DNA of 64,000 bases from Alcanivoracaceae bacterium (GCA_029212745.1 JARGOL010000002.1:21125-85124); one strand, 5' to 3'. Counted from the first letter of the stretch, positions 29,928 to 39,316 are shown. The notes: generated by a model from the letters alone, not told the origin. Made by a program: numbers and translations.

Positions 29928-30841
29928 GTCTCGCAGCATCTGCTGGTGTGGAAATTGCTGTCATCCCGGTGGCCGGGCTTGGTACGCGGATGTTGCCGGC
30001 GAGCAAGGCCATTCCCAAGGAAATGCTGCCGATCATGGACAAGCCGATGATCCAGATGGTGGCGGAAGAGGCCGTGCGCGCAGGTATTCGCCACATCATC
30101 TTTGTCACCCACATGGCCAAGACGGCCATTGAGAATCACTTTGACCGAAACCCGGAGCTGGAGGACGTGCTCGCCGAGAAGGGCAAGCAGGCGCTGCTCC
30201 AGTCGGTGAAGGATGTCCTGCCCGCCGGCGTGACTTTTTCCGCGGTTCGCCAGGGCGCCGCATTGGGCCTCGGACATGCCATCGCCTGTGCCCGTGCATT
30301 GGTGGATGGCCGTTCCTTCGCGGTGCTGCTGCCGGATGTACTGATCGACTGCAGCGGCGAGGACGAAGATCTTGGCCGGATGATTCGTCGCCACCTTGAA
30401 ACGGGTGCCGGCCAGATCATGGTGACGCCGGTTCCCCGCGAACGGGTGCAGGACTATGGCACGGTCGCACTTTCCCGTGAGGAAGAGGGTGATGAGGATG
30501 ATGGGGCGCTCATTACCGGTATTGTCGAGAAGGCGCCCGCCGCCGAGGCACCGTCCAACCTGGCGGTGGTTGGACGCTATGTTTTTTCGGCGCAGATTTT
30601 CCCGGCGCTGGAGGCCCTTGAGCCCGGCGTGGGAGGGGAGATGCAGCTCACTGATGCCATCGCCCGGCAATTGCAGGACGAACCCCTGCATGCCTACCTG
30701 ATGCAGGGTCAGACATTTGACTGTGGCAGCAAGCTGGGCTGGCTGGAGGCCAACCTGCATTTTGGTCTCAAGCATCCGGAATGCGGAAAGGGTTTGCATG
30801 CGCTGATGGCACGTCTTTGCGGAGAAAACGATGCATCTTGA
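29924..30841 (+). CDS. galU: UTP-glucose-1-phosphate uridylyltransferase
   Basis: 305 residues. The nucleotide-binding [19 protein letters not shown] is the family signature; [14 protein letters not shown] and the later VGRYVFS and MQLTDAI follow. It makes UDP-glucose, the substrate of the upstream Ugd. ATGA overlap with ugd and an 11-base overlap with the downstream Ugd paralog show a tightly coupled operon. Confidence 0.95.
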   Translation: MSLAASAGVEIAVIPVAGLGTRMLPASKAIPKEMLPIMDKPMIQMVAEEAVRAGIRHIIFVTHMAKTAIENHFDRNPELEDVLAEKGKQALLQSVKDVLPAGVTFSAVRQGAALGLGHAIACARALVDGRSFAVLLPDVLIDCSGEDEDLGRMIRRHLETGAGQIMVTPVPRERVQDYGTVALSREEEGDEDDGALITGIVEKAPAAEAPSNLAVVGRYVFSAQIFPALEALEPGVGGEMQLTDAIARQLQDEPLHAYLMQGQTFDCGSKLGWLEANLHFGLKHPECGKGLHALMARLCGENDAS

Positions 30842-32114
30842 TGTGGTCGGCGACACGGTTTGTGCCTTTGTTACGGCCTCGGAAATGGCGCGCACGGGCA
30901 ATCAGGTCACCCATCACGTGACGCCAGGGGCAGCATCCGCGGTGGTTTCGGGTGGCACCCTTCCATACGCCGAGCCGGGTCTGCAGGAGCAGATCGATTG
31001 TCAGCGTGCCGAAGGCCGGCTGACACTGCGGTCGTTTGATCCCACCAGCAACATGCATGGTGTCATTTTCTTTTCGCTGCAGCCGGACCAGCGTGATCAT
31101 GCGGTGCAGCTCGTGGACCGGATGACATGTGATGCCGACACGGCTCCGTTGCTGGTCAACCAGAGCGCCTTTGCGGTAGGTACCTGCGAAATGCTCCAGT
31201 CCCGCCTGAGGGCGCGGTTCCCGGATGCGGTTGTGATTGCGCTTCCTGATGTGCTGCAAGAAGGCGTTGCGCTGGCTCATTTCCAGCGCCCGGGCCATAT
31301 CCTGCTCGGCTGCGACAGCGAACCGGCAGAGCTCGTGATGCGAAATCTCCTGCGGCCGTTCAACCGGCGGCGCGATGTCATCCAGGTGATGTCTTCCCGG
31401 GAAGCCGAGTTCAGCAAGCTTGCCATCAGCGGAATGCTGGCGACACGATTGAGTTTCATGAACGACATGGCCGGGCTGGCAGAGCAGGTTAACGTGGATA
31501 TCGAGCAGGTACGCCGGGGTCTGGCAGCCGACCCGCGCATTGGTGATGCCTACCTGTATCCCGGCTGTGGTTTTGGCGGCCCGGGCTTCAGTCGTGATGT
31601 GATGAGCCTGGCCGACACGCTCAAGGGCAGTGACCTTGGTGCTGAGTTGCTGGAGCGCGTGCTGGAAATCAATGAACGCCAGAAAGAGGTGCTTTTTCGA
31701 AAATTCTGGCGCCATTTCCAGTCTGACATTGCCGGGCGTTGCGTGGCCCTGTGGGGCGTGAGCTTCAAGCCGGGTACCAACCGGATACAGAATGCCCCGG
31801 CTCTGGCGCTGATTGAGGCGCTGCGAGCACAGGATGTCCGGGTACAGGTGCATGACCCCATGGCCCTTGATGAGTTGCGCGCCTGGCTGGGTGACGACTC
31901 GCATAATGTGGCGTTCTGCGATACGCCCGAACAGGCCTGTTCCGGCGCCGATGCCCTTATGCTGGTGACCGAGTGGAAGCAGTACTGGAGTCCTGACTGG
32001 GAGCACATCAGGCAGGTCATGAAAACACCGCTGGTGCTGGATGGCCGCAACGTGTACGACCCGGCATTCCTGCGCAGCAAAGGCTTCCTGTACCAGGGGG
32101 TAGGGCGGATATGA
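30831..32114 (+). CDS. Degenerate UDP-glucose dehydrogenase paralog, probable pseudoenzyme
   Basis: 427 residues, alignable end to end with Ugd at 28569 (for example [28 protein letters not shown] and LDGRNVYDPAFLR). Active-site residues are missing: the nucleophile Cys is Gly252 in FGGPGFSRD, the catalytic Thr is Ala113 in NQSAFAVG, the first catalytic Glu is Asp140, and the Asn of KYAAN is Ser200. The N-terminal NAD motif is lost, with VVGDTVCAFV where GTGYVG should be. Lys196, Glu144 and the following Asp remain. The frame is open and the gene overlaps galU by 11 bases and pgi by 4, so it looks maintained, perhaps as a structural or regulatory partner of Ugd. Activity as a dehydrogenase is unlikely. 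Confidence 0.85.
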   Translation: MHLDVVGDTVCAFVTASEMARTGNQVTHHVTPGAASAVVSGGTLPYAEPGLQEQIDCQRAEGRLTLRSFDPTSNMHGVIFFSLQPDQRDHAVQLVDRMTCDADTAPLLVNQSAFAVGTCEMLQSRLRARFPDAVVIALPDVLQEGVALAHFQRPGHILLGCDSEPAELVMRNLLRPFNRRRDVIQVMSSREAEFSKLAISGMLATRLSFMNDMAGLAEQVNVDIEQVRRGLAADPRIGDAYLYPGCGFGGPGFSRDVMSLADTLKGSDLGAELLERVLEINERQKEVLFRKFWRHFQSDIAGRCVALWGVSFKPGTNRIQNAPALALIEALRAQDVRVQVHDPMALDELRAWLGDDSHNVAFCDTPEQACSGADALMLVTEWKQYWSPDWEHIRQVMKTPLVLDGRNVYDPAFLRSKGFLYQGVGRI

Positions 32115-33727
32115 GTGAGCTTCCGGACACAGTCTGCCCTTCCTCTACCCGCAGTTGGCAGCGCCTTGGGGACCTGGGACGTGACTTTTCCGGTATCACG
32201 ATACGGGACTTGTTTGGCCGCACGGCAGACCGCTTCTCTCGCTTCAGTCTTGATGTTGATGGGCTTTTGCTGGACTACAGCAAACAACGTCTTGATACCG
32301 ATGTTTTCCAGCAGTTGCTGGAACTGGCGTCGGAGTGTCAGTTCCAGGACTGGCGAACGGCACTGTTTTCAGAAGCCCATGTCAATGCGTCGGAGCAGCG
32401 CGCTGCCGGCCATTGGCGCCTGCGGGACCCACAGGGTCATCCGCAAGTGGCACACCAGTTACAACGGCTGGAAATTCTTGCGGACAGGGTTCATCAGGGT
32501 CACTGGCGTGGCGTTTACGGTGATGTAGTCACTGATGTGGTGAATATAGGCGTGGGGGGGTCGGAGCTGGGACCCCTGATGGCGTCTCTGGCGCTTCAGG
32601 ACGAAAGCATACAGGCGCGGGTCCGCCCTCGTGTGCATTTTGTTTCCGGCATGGATGGCAGCCAGCTGGGCCAGCTGCTGGAGACGCTCAATCCGCGCCA
32701 GACCCTGTTTCTGGTGTCCTCGAAGTCTTTCAGTACGGTTGATACTCTCTCAAATGCGGCAACCGCGCGGGACTGGCTGTCCCGTCACCTTGGCGAGGGT
32801 GATGCGCTGTTACGTTGTCATTTTGTCGGCGTCTCTGCCCATCCTGAAAAAATGACAGCATGGGGAATTCCTGTAGAGAACCAGCTCACCCTCTGGGACT
32901 GGGTTGGCGGGCGTTTCTCTCTCTGGTCCAGCATCGGTTTGCCTGTGGCCCTTGCTGCCGGCTTTCCCGCCTTCATGGCCATGCTTGATGGTGCGCGTGA
33001 GATGGATAGCCATTTCCGTCATGCGGACCCTGCGCAAAACCTGCCTCTCGTGCTGGCCCTGATTGATATTTGGAACGTGAACTTCCTCGATATCAGGGCG
33101 CGAGCTGTGCTGCCCTATGATGGGCGCCTGAAAGGATTGCCCGTATACCTGGAACAGCTCGAAATGGAGTCCAACGGCAAGTCAGTCGATCGCCAGGGTA
33201 ATGCCGTTAGCTACCATACCTGCCCTGTCATATGGGGTGAGGTTGGCCCCAATGCCCAGCACGCGTTTTACCAGCTGCTGCACCAGGGTACCCAGCCAGT
33301 GGCCTGTGAGTTTGTCGCGGTTGCCAGCAGACAGCACCGCCAGGACCTGGGGGCTTCCCGGGATTCACTGGCCGCACAGCACCGCCTGTCCCTGGCAAAC
33401 TGCCTGGCACAGAGCAGGTTATTGGCGTTCGGCGATAGCGGTGAGGGAGAGCTCGAAAAGCACCAGCGCTACCGGGGTAACCAGCCCTGTTCCACCATCA
33501 TGATGGATGACCTTTCGCCAACCAATCTTGGTCGCCTGATCGCGGCTTACGAGCACAAGGTGTTTGCGGCTGCGGTCATCTGGGGTATCAACCCCTTTGA
33601 CCAGTGGGGGGTGGAACTGGGCAAGGTCATGTCCGGGGCGCTTCTGCCTGTTATCGAAGGCGAGGAGTCACCGGCAGAGGGGCTGGACTCGTCCACCGAA
33701 GGGCTTCTTGGTCGAGTCCGGCGCTGA
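32111..33727 (+). CDS. pgi: Glucose-6-phosphate isomerase
   Basis: 538 residues. Sugar-phosphate loop SSKSFSTVDT, VNIGVGGSELGP, the catalytic Glu in LEMESNGKS, the His in NAQHAFYQLLHQGT and the Lys in EHKVFA are present. It interconverts glucose-6-P and fructose-6-P, linking hexose flux to UDP-glucose and to UDP-GlcNAc precursors. Its ATG overlaps the stop of the Ugd-like paralog, so it belongs to the sugar-nucleotide operon and not to a glycolytic one. Confidence 0.94.
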   Translation: MSELPDTVCPSSTRSWQRLGDLGRDFSGITIRDLFGRTADRFSRFSLDVDGLLLDYSKQRLDTDVFQQLLELASECQFQDWRTALFSEAHVNASEQRAAGHWRLRDPQGHPQVAHQLQRLEILADRVHQGHWRGVYGDVVTDVVNIGVGGSELGPLMASLALQDESIQARVRPRVHFVSGMDGSQLGQLLETLNPRQTLFLVSSKSFSTVDTLSNAATARDWLSRHLGEGDALLRCHFVGVSAHPEKMTAWGIPVENQLTLWDWVGGRFSLWSSIGLPVALAAGFPAFMAMLDGAREMDSHFRHADPAQNLPLVLALIDIWNVNFLDIRARAVLPYDGRLKGLPVYLEQLEMESNGKSVDRQGNAVSYHTCPVIWGEVGPNAQHAFYQLLHQGTQPVACEFVAVASRQHRQDLGASRDSLAAQHRLSLANCLAQSRLLAFGDSGEGELEKHQRYRGNQPCSTIMMDDLSPTNLGRLIAAYEHKVFAAAVIWGINPFDQWGVELGKVMSGALLPVIEGEESPAEGLDSSTEGLLGRVRR

Positions 33728-33790
33728 CCGGCAACGGTTCGCTGCAGCTCCCTCGTCAGCCTGTGGTCTGGTGTTCGGGTTCTGGGCCCG

Positions 33791-33799
33791 TGTTATCAT
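33791..33799 (+). promoter_or_regulatory. Extended -10 promoter candidate upstream of the beta-propeller gene
   Basis: TGT followed by TATCAT, 59 bases before the GTG start at 33858, in a 130-bp gap after pgi. No good -35. It could start a second transcript covering 33858-38542. Confidence 0.35.
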
Positions 33800-33857
33800 G
33801 GCGCCCTTTCCGCGGTGACCGGGGCTTCACCGCCCATGCTGTTTTCAGGAGAAGCTT

Positions 33858-34868
33858 GTGGCAAAACTGCTGGTGACGGGTGGCCGTAATTCACCCAATG
33901 CAGCAAACATGGAATACGGGACTCGCTCGGAAGCCGGTATTCTATTGCGTGTCGATACCGAGACCGGTGACGTGGAGAAGCTGCTCGAGCACGTTACAGA
34001 CCCCGATCTGCTGGCCAGACACACCCCCAAGCCTGGCACGACGTTCAAGTGCGGTGAACTTCATGGTGATCGCCTGTACCTGACCACAGAGTATGAGGTG
34101 CTCGTGGTCGAGGTGGGTACCTGGCGCATTCTCAAGAACATAACGCTGCCGGTATTCAATGATGTCCATTCCGTTACCCGTTATGGCGAAGACCTGCTGG
34201 TCACATCTACCGGCCTGGATGCTGTTTTCCTGATTGACCATGATGGCAACATCCTGCGTGAGTGGAGCACCCTTGATGATGGTGATATCTGGGACCGCTT
34301 TGACAAGGAGGTGGACTATCGCAAGGTATTGTCGACCAAGCCTCATGCGGTCCATCCCAACTTCTGTACCGTGGTCGGTGAGGATATATGGGTGACCCGG
34401 TTTGAGAAGCTCGATGCAATGTGCCTGACAGATGGCACAAGGAAGCGCATCAGCTTCGAGGCTGGCAAGCCCCATGATGGCCATCTCATTGGCGGACTGG
34501 TGTATTACACCACCGTCACCGGGCATATCTACGTGGCTGATCCTTCCACCCAGGAAATCGTTCGCCATATCGACTTTAACGAGTACAAGAAGGGCATACG
34601 TCCACTCGGCTGGGCACGCGGCATGTGTATCAGCAACGGGAAGATCAATATCGCATTCTCCCGTCTGCGGCCGACTCGGTATACAGATAATCTTACCTGG
34701 GTGAAGGACATTCGCCGGCATCTTTCCCTGACGGCAAGTCACCCCACCCGAATCCGTATTCATGATCTTGAAAGTGCGCAGCTGGAACGGGAGATCAATC
34801 TCGAACCTCATGGCATAAACCTGGTTTTTTCCGTGCTGGATGAAGCGGGCGAGCCGGAGAAATCCTGA
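33858..34868 (+). CDS. Beta-propeller-like protein of unknown function in polysaccharide locus
   Basis: 336 residues from a GTG start with CAGGAG upstream. No signal peptide or membrane helix, so probably cytoplasmic. Repeating beta-strand blocks of about 40-50 residues are visible, for example AGILLRVDTETGDVEKLL, LYLTTEYEVLVVEVGTWRI, LLVTSTGLDAVFLIDHDG and GHIYVADPSTQEIVRHI, which suggests a six- or seven-bladed propeller. Conserved-looking KPHAVHPNF, GKPHDGH and GWARG could form a binding face. I do not recognise the family. It is followed without a gap by a GT4 transferase (stop and start share one base), hinting at a sugar- or protein-binding partner of glycan assembly. Confidence 0.7.
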   Translation: MAKLLVTGGRNSPNAANMEYGTRSEAGILLRVDTETGDVEKLLEHVTDPDLLARHTPKPGTTFKCGELHGDRLYLTTEYEVLVVEVGTWRILKNITLPVFNDVHSVTRYGEDLLVTSTGLDAVFLIDHDGNILREWSTLDDGDIWDRFDKEVDYRKVLSTKPHAVHPNFCTVVGEDIWVTRFEKLDAMCLTDGTRKRISFEAGKPHDGHLIGGLVYYTTVTGHIYVADPSTQEIVRHIDFNEYKKGIRPLGWARGMCISNGKINIAFSRLRPTRYTDNLTWVKDIRRHLSLTASHPTRIRIHDLESAQLEREINLEPHGINLVFSVLDEAGEPEKS

Positions 34869-35962
34869 TGCAAGGCCCTGACGGCCCGCTGAAGGTCCTG
34901 TTTTTCATCCACGCGCTGGATGGGGGTGGTGCTGAAAGCCAGTTGCGTCATCTGAGTCGCGGACTTGTCGCCCGGGGGCACCAGGTCCATGTGGCGTTCT
35001 CGGACGGAGACAGGACGGCGCTGGAAGATGATGGCGTCATTCTGCACCAGCTCTCCGCTTCGTCCAATTACGCTTTTCGCTCTCTCTGGGCTGTCTGCCG
35101 TCTTGTTCGCGATATCCGTCCAGATGTCGTGCAAAGCTGGACACTGAAGTATGACGTCATGGTGGGCCTGGTCAGGGTGATGTTTAGGTTCGTATGGGTA
35201 CTGCGCGAATCAAACAACCTGTGCGGGCAGGCCGAGACGTTGAAATCCCGTCTTCGCATTGCCCTGGCCCGCAAGCGTGCCCATATCGTCGCAAACTCGG
35301 AAGGCGGCGCCCGCTACTGGCGTCAGGTGACCAGTGCAGACGTCGGGGTTATCAAAAACGGCTATGACTTCACCTTTCTCGACCAGCTCCAGCGGGCGGA
35401 TGAGGGCAGTGAGGCAGAGCGACACGCTGATGCAGGATTATGTTATTTGGGCAGGTTGTCAGGCCACAAGCGTGTGGATGCCCTGATAAGCGCTTTTCTC
35501 CGTTTCTCTGCATCCGATGACTCCCTGCATCTTGATATCATCGGCGACGGCCCGGAACGTGGTTCGCTCGAAGCGCTGGCGCATGATGCTGGGGGGCAAA
35601 TATGTTTTCACGGCTACCTGGCACAGAATCAGGCCCTCTCATTGGTCAGTGGTTCCTGTGCTTTGGTGTTGCTGAGCGATTACGAGGGCACGCCAAATGT
35701 AGTCCTCGAGGCCCAGTACCTGAAGGTGCCTGTCATTCTTTCCCGCAGCGAAAGCCATACCGGGTTTTTCCCGGCTGAGACGGCGATCTTTGTGTCTCCG
35801 GACGATCCCCGGGAGGTGTGTGAAGCTTTCTCCCGTGTCCGGGCGGGTGGCCCGGAGATTGACCGGATGGTGGCGTCTGCCAGGCAGTTTGCCGAACAAT
35901 GGTCGCTGGACAGGATGGTCGGGGCATACGAGTCTTTCTATAAGGCGCTACAGCACACCTGA
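34868..35962 (+). CDS. Glycosyltransferase family 4
   Basis: 364 residues of GT-B fold. The N-terminal acceptor domain starts VLFFIHALDGGGAESQLRHL; the C-terminal nucleotide-sugar domain has LCYLGRLSGHKRVD, LDIIGDGPERGSLE and the E-x7-E-like SDYEGTPNVVLEA. Such enzymes retain anomeric configuration and add one sugar to the undecaprenol-linked repeat at the cytoplasmic face. Donor sugar cannot be told from sequence. It is coupled to the beta-propeller gene upstream. Confidence 0.88.
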   Translation: MQGPDGPLKVLFFIHALDGGGAESQLRHLSRGLVARGHQVHVAFSDGDRTALEDDGVILHQLSASSNYAFRSLWAVCRLVRDIRPDVVQSWTLKYDVMVGLVRVMFRFVWVLRESNNLCGQAETLKSRLRIALARKRAHIVANSEGGARYWRQVTSADVGVIKNGYDFTFLDQLQRADEGSEAERHADAGLCYLGRLSGHKRVDALISAFLRFSASDDSLHLDIIGDGPERGSLEALAHDAGGQICFHGYLAQNQALSLVSGSCALVLLSDYEGTPNVVLEAQYLKVPVILSRSESHTGFFPAETAIFVSPDDPREVCEAFSRVRAGGPEIDRMVASARQFAEQWSLDRMVGAYESFYKALQHT

Positions 35963-35997
35963 TTTTCCAGCTGGCGCATGTGCAAAGGGTATTCTCA

Positions 35998-37146
35998 ATG
36001 ACAGATTTGCGGCTTGGCATTGACGCATCCAACATCACCATCGGTGGAGGCCTGACGCATCTGGTGGCGTTTCTTGAGGATGCCTTCAGCACGGGTCGCT
36101 ACCGCAAAATCCTGCTTTGGAGCTCATCAGAAACGATCGCCAAGCTGCCGACGCCGCCTGCAGGCCTCGAGGTGGAGTACCGTAGTAACCCGGCCCTTAA
36201 TGCAGGCATTATCAGCCGGGTACGCTGGACAACGCGCTTCCTTCATCACGAGGCTGACGGGCTTGTGGATGTTCTCTTTGTTCCCGGTGGTCTCTACCTT
36301 GGCCAATTCAGGCCTTTTGTCACGATGTGCCGAAACATGCTGCCGTTCGATGCCCTCGAGCGCGTGCGGTTTGGCTTTTTCTCCCGTGAGCACGTCAGGT
36401 TGTGCTTGCTGCGTATCTTCCAGGCGTTGACCTTCAAGCGTGCCGACCGCCTCATTTTCCTGTCGCAGTATGCACAGCGGGAGATATCCCGGCTGGTCAG
36501 GCTTGATGCCAGACGCCAGGTCATCGTCCCCCATGGTATTGCCGAGTCCTTCCGCGACGTCTGCGCGAATTACAACGGCGAACTGCGAGCTGATCACCTC
36601 CGTCTTGTCTATGTGTCTACGCTGATGCCATACAAGTACCAGCTTGAGGTGGTGGATGCTGTAGCGCATCTGGCGAAAAAGGGGATTGATGTTGAGCTTG
36701 ACCTTATTGGCGGCGGTGATGCCACTTATATCACCAGGGTCCGCGAGCGCATCGGCGAAGCAGGCCTGACAGACCGCGTTCACCTTGTCGGCGCCGTCCC
36801 GCATGCCGAGGTGCCGGCATATTATCGGGCAGCCGATGCGGCTTTTTATGCCAGCGGCTGTGAGAACTTTCCGAATATCCTGGTCGAGGCCATGGCCACC
36901 GGGTTGCCGGTGATCAGTTCGGACAGGGGGCCGATGCCCGATATCCTCGGCACCGATGCCCTTTATTTTGATCCATCTGCACCGGAAAGCATTGCCGATG
37001 CGTTGCAACGCTTTGCGGAAATGGCACCCGCTGAGCGTCATGCCATGTCGGTCTCAGCGAGGCAACTGGCTGAGGGTTATTCCTGGGCAAGCACATTCGA
37101 GGAAACAGCGCGGGTTATCTTTTCCTGCGTGGAGGGAACGGCGTAA
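35998..37146 (+). CDS. Glycosyltransferase family 4
   Basis: 382 residues from the ATG at 35998 with AAGGG ten bases upstream (a GTG at 35980 is less likely). It opens LRLGIDASNITIGGGLTHL, and the donor domain contains LVYVSTLMPYKYQLE, LDLIGGGD and CENFPNILVEAMATGLPVISS, typical of GT4. It is a second internal transferase for the repeat unit, 35 bases after the first. Confidence 0.87.
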   Translation: MTDLRLGIDASNITIGGGLTHLVAFLEDAFSTGRYRKILLWSSSETIAKLPTPPAGLEVEYRSNPALNAGIISRVRWTTRFLHHEADGLVDVLFVPGGLYLGQFRPFVTMCRNMLPFDALERVRFGFFSREHVRLCLLRIFQALTFKRADRLIFLSQYAQREISRLVRLDARRQVIVPHGIAESFRDVCANYNGELRADHLRLVYVSTLMPYKYQLEVVDAVAHLAKKGIDVELDLIGGGDATYITRVRERIGEAGLTDRVHLVGAVPHAEVPAYYRAADAAFYASGCENFPNILVEAMATGLPVISSDRGPMPDILGTDALYFDPSAPESIADALQRFAEMAPAERHAMSVSARQLAEGYSWASTFEETARVIFSCVEGTA

Positions 37147-37198
37147 TGCCTGTTGCATTGTCACAGTCTGCGATGACTGATATCCCGGGATCGCACTG

Positions 37199-38542
37199 AT
37201 GGCAGCGTCCCGTTGGTCACAATTACTTTCCCGCGGCGCCCTGCGCGGCGGGTTGGCCCGCGCGCTGTCCGGTAACTTTATCATCCGCGTGGCGTTTACC
37301 CTGCTGGGTTTTGCCAACGCAATCTTGCTGGCGCGCTTGCTGGGTGTGGAGGGCTATGGCTTCTATGCGGCGGTGGTCGCCATGCTTAACCTTCTCGTGA
37401 TTCCGTCCCAATTTGGCTTTCCGGTTCTGGCAACCCGTGAAATTGCCCGGGCAGATACCGCACAGGACATGTCCATGCTTCGGGGCGTCATGGGCGGGTC
37501 CTTCCGCCTTGTGCTGCTCTTTTCCATGGTGACCGTGACCCTGACCTGTCTGTCCCTGATTTATCTGCCGGTGCCGGAATCACTCCGGCGCCCGGAAGTG
37601 ATCTGGCTGGTGGCGGCACTGGTACCGCTGGCAGCGGCAACGGCCCTCCTGGTCGCCTGGCTGCGCGGCATTGGCAATGTGGTGCTGGCCATGGTGCCGG
37701 AGCAGGTTGTCAAACCGCTCGGTCTGCTGACAGTGCTGTCCGCATTTTTCCTGCTTGGACGAAGTGGGGAGATAGATGCGCTTGATGCCTTGTCGTTTTA
37801 CTTCCTGGCAACGATGGCGGCATTGCTGGTGGCTCTGTACCACTGTGCTCGCCGGCTCAGGCCACGAATCGCGGGCGCTCGCCCGCAAACATCCTATAAA
37901 GCCTGGCTGCTGGCCAGTGTGCCAATTGGCCTGTCAGGTGCATTGCAGATCATGAATGGGCAGGCAGACCTGCTGCTGCTGGGCGCCCTGGGTTCCCTGG
38001 AGGATGTGGGCATCTATCGCGTTGCCATTCAGCTGAGCCTGCTGGTGCTTTTCTTCAAGCAGGTGGTCAATTCGGTTCTTGCCCCGCGCTTTGCGAGTCT
38101 CTGGTCATCAAATGATCGCGCGAGCCTGCAGAGGCTGGTTCGCCGTTCCTCGCTACTGATGGTGTTCAGCGCGCTGCCCATTCTCCTGTTTTTTCTTGTT
38201 CTGGGTGAATGGGCCATTTCTCTCGCATTCGGCGCCGACTTTGCCGGCGCTTATGATGTGCTCCTGATCCTGCTGGCCGGTCAACTGGTAAATGTGGGCG
38301 CGGGCTCTGTCGGCCTGTTGTTGAACATGACAGGTCACAGCCGTGATGTGCTACGGGCCGTCTTTTTTGGTTCTGCCTTCCTGGTGATTGGCTGTCTGCT
38401 GCTGGTGCCGGAATACGGCGCGGCGGGTGCCGCAGTGGCCAACGCAGTGTCAGTGACAACATGGAACCTGATCATGTTTGCCAGCGTGCGCGTGCGTCTG
38501 GGCATCAGCCCCAGCATCCTCTGGCCGGCACAGCGGGTCTGA
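37199..38542 (+). CDS. Wzx-type oligosaccharide flippase
   Basis: 447 residues, hydrophobic throughout, with about 12 predicted transmembrane helices. The N-terminal pattern LARLLGVEGYGFYAA and REIA after about 70 residues is typical of the polysaccharide-transport (MOP/MATE-like) superfamily. It should flip undecaprenyl-diphosphate-linked repeat units to the periplasm. No Wzy polymerase gene is recognisable around it. The stop lies 3 bases from the stop of the convergent sulfotransferase gene. Confidence 0.88.
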   Translation: MAASRWSQLLSRGALRGGLARALSGNFIIRVAFTLLGFANAILLARLLGVEGYGFYAAVVAMLNLLVIPSQFGFPVLATREIARADTAQDMSMLRGVMGGSFRLVLLFSMVTVTLTCLSLIYLPVPESLRRPEVIWLVAALVPLAAATALLVAWLRGIGNVVLAMVPEQVVKPLGLLTVLSAFFLLGRSGEIDALDALSFYFLATMAALLVALYHCARRLRPRIAGARPQTSYKAWLLASVPIGLSGALQIMNGQADLLLLGALGSLEDVGIYRVAIQLSLLVLFFKQVVNSVLAPRFASLWSSNDRASLQRLVRRSSLLMVFSALPILLFFLVLGEWAISLAFGADFAGAYDVLLILLAGQLVNVGAGSVGLLLNMTGHSRDVLRAVFFGSAFLVIGCLLLVPEYGAAGAAVANAVSVTTWNLIMFASVRVRLGISPSILWPAQRV

Positions 38543-38545
38543 GGT

Positions 38546-39316
38546 TCAGGGCTTCTTGCCGTGCTGTGCCTGGCTGATGGCCAGAAGGCGGTCGTAGATT
38601 TCGTACTCACTGGCCAGTACCTGGCGCAGCTTTTCCAGCTGCGCGGCGGACATGTCTGACAGGGTGCTGCCGGCACCTTTGCTGGCGCTGTGCTTGACCT
38701 CGTAGGCAGCAAGGGCCTTGTCGACATCCGCTGACAGGGGGGAGAGCAGGCCTTCCAGGAACTCCCGGGTGTCGGACAGCTGGGTGATATCACGTACGCA
38801 ATAGATCCTGTCTGCAATGTCATCAATATAGTCGGGGGAGCCGAAATGGTAGGCGTAGCCTCGGCGCAGGTGGGAAATGGCGCCAAGGGCATAATTGACG
38901 GCAGAAATGTCGAATGGCTGGTCAGACAGGCAGGACTGGATGAAGCTGTCACTGCTCCGGAAGAGTGAAAAAGCAGCTGCTTCCGAATCAGTCCAGGGCG
39001 AATTGTTCCTCGGCCTGCCCTGGCGTAACCGGCTGTTGAAGCCGGATATAATGCGCTCGAGCGGGTCACGGATGACAAAGGCCAGCTTCATGTCAGGATG
39101 GCGGCGAAGAATGTCCTGGCAGCGCCAGTCATGGCCGAACATCATCGGCGTCTTCTCTCCGGCGGCATTGAGAGCCAGGAACATGTCAGTGGTGGATGAG
39201 CCGCCGGCCTTGCCGATGTGCAGGTAGCCATGGGAGGGCTCGCCGAAAGGAAGCTTTGGCTTCAGTCGGTAGTAGTGGAGGGCCTCTTTGACCCACTGTT
39301 TGATGCTCTCTTTCAT
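38546..39316 (-). CDS. Sulfotransferase (Sulfotransfer_2-like)
   Basis: 256 residues from the ATG at 39316; the frame is open further upstream to 39547, but that part is Arg/Pro-rich and has no start support. The PAPS 5'-phosphosulfate loop is visible as HIGKAGGSST near residue 35, and the 3'-phosphate element as FVIRDPLERIISGFNS. It would transfer sulfate from PAPS to a sugar hydroxyl, which suits a marine surface polysaccharide. It is the only minus-strand gene within the locus and the ribosome site is poor, so expression may be independent or low. A tyrosine or lipid target is also possible. Confidence 0.8.
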   Translation of the reverse strand: MKESIKQWVKEALHYYRLKPKLPFGEPSHGYLHIGKAGGSSTTDMFLALNAAGEKTPMMFGHDWRCQDILRRHPDMKLAFVIRDPLERIISGFNSRLRQGRPRNNSPWTDSEAAAFSLFRSSDSFIQSCLSDQPFDISAVNYALGAISHLRRGYAYHFGSPDYIDDIADRIYCVRDITQLSDTREFLEGLLSPLSADVDKALAAYEVKHSASKGAGSTLSDMSAAQLEKLRQVLASEYEIYDRLLAISQAQHGKKP

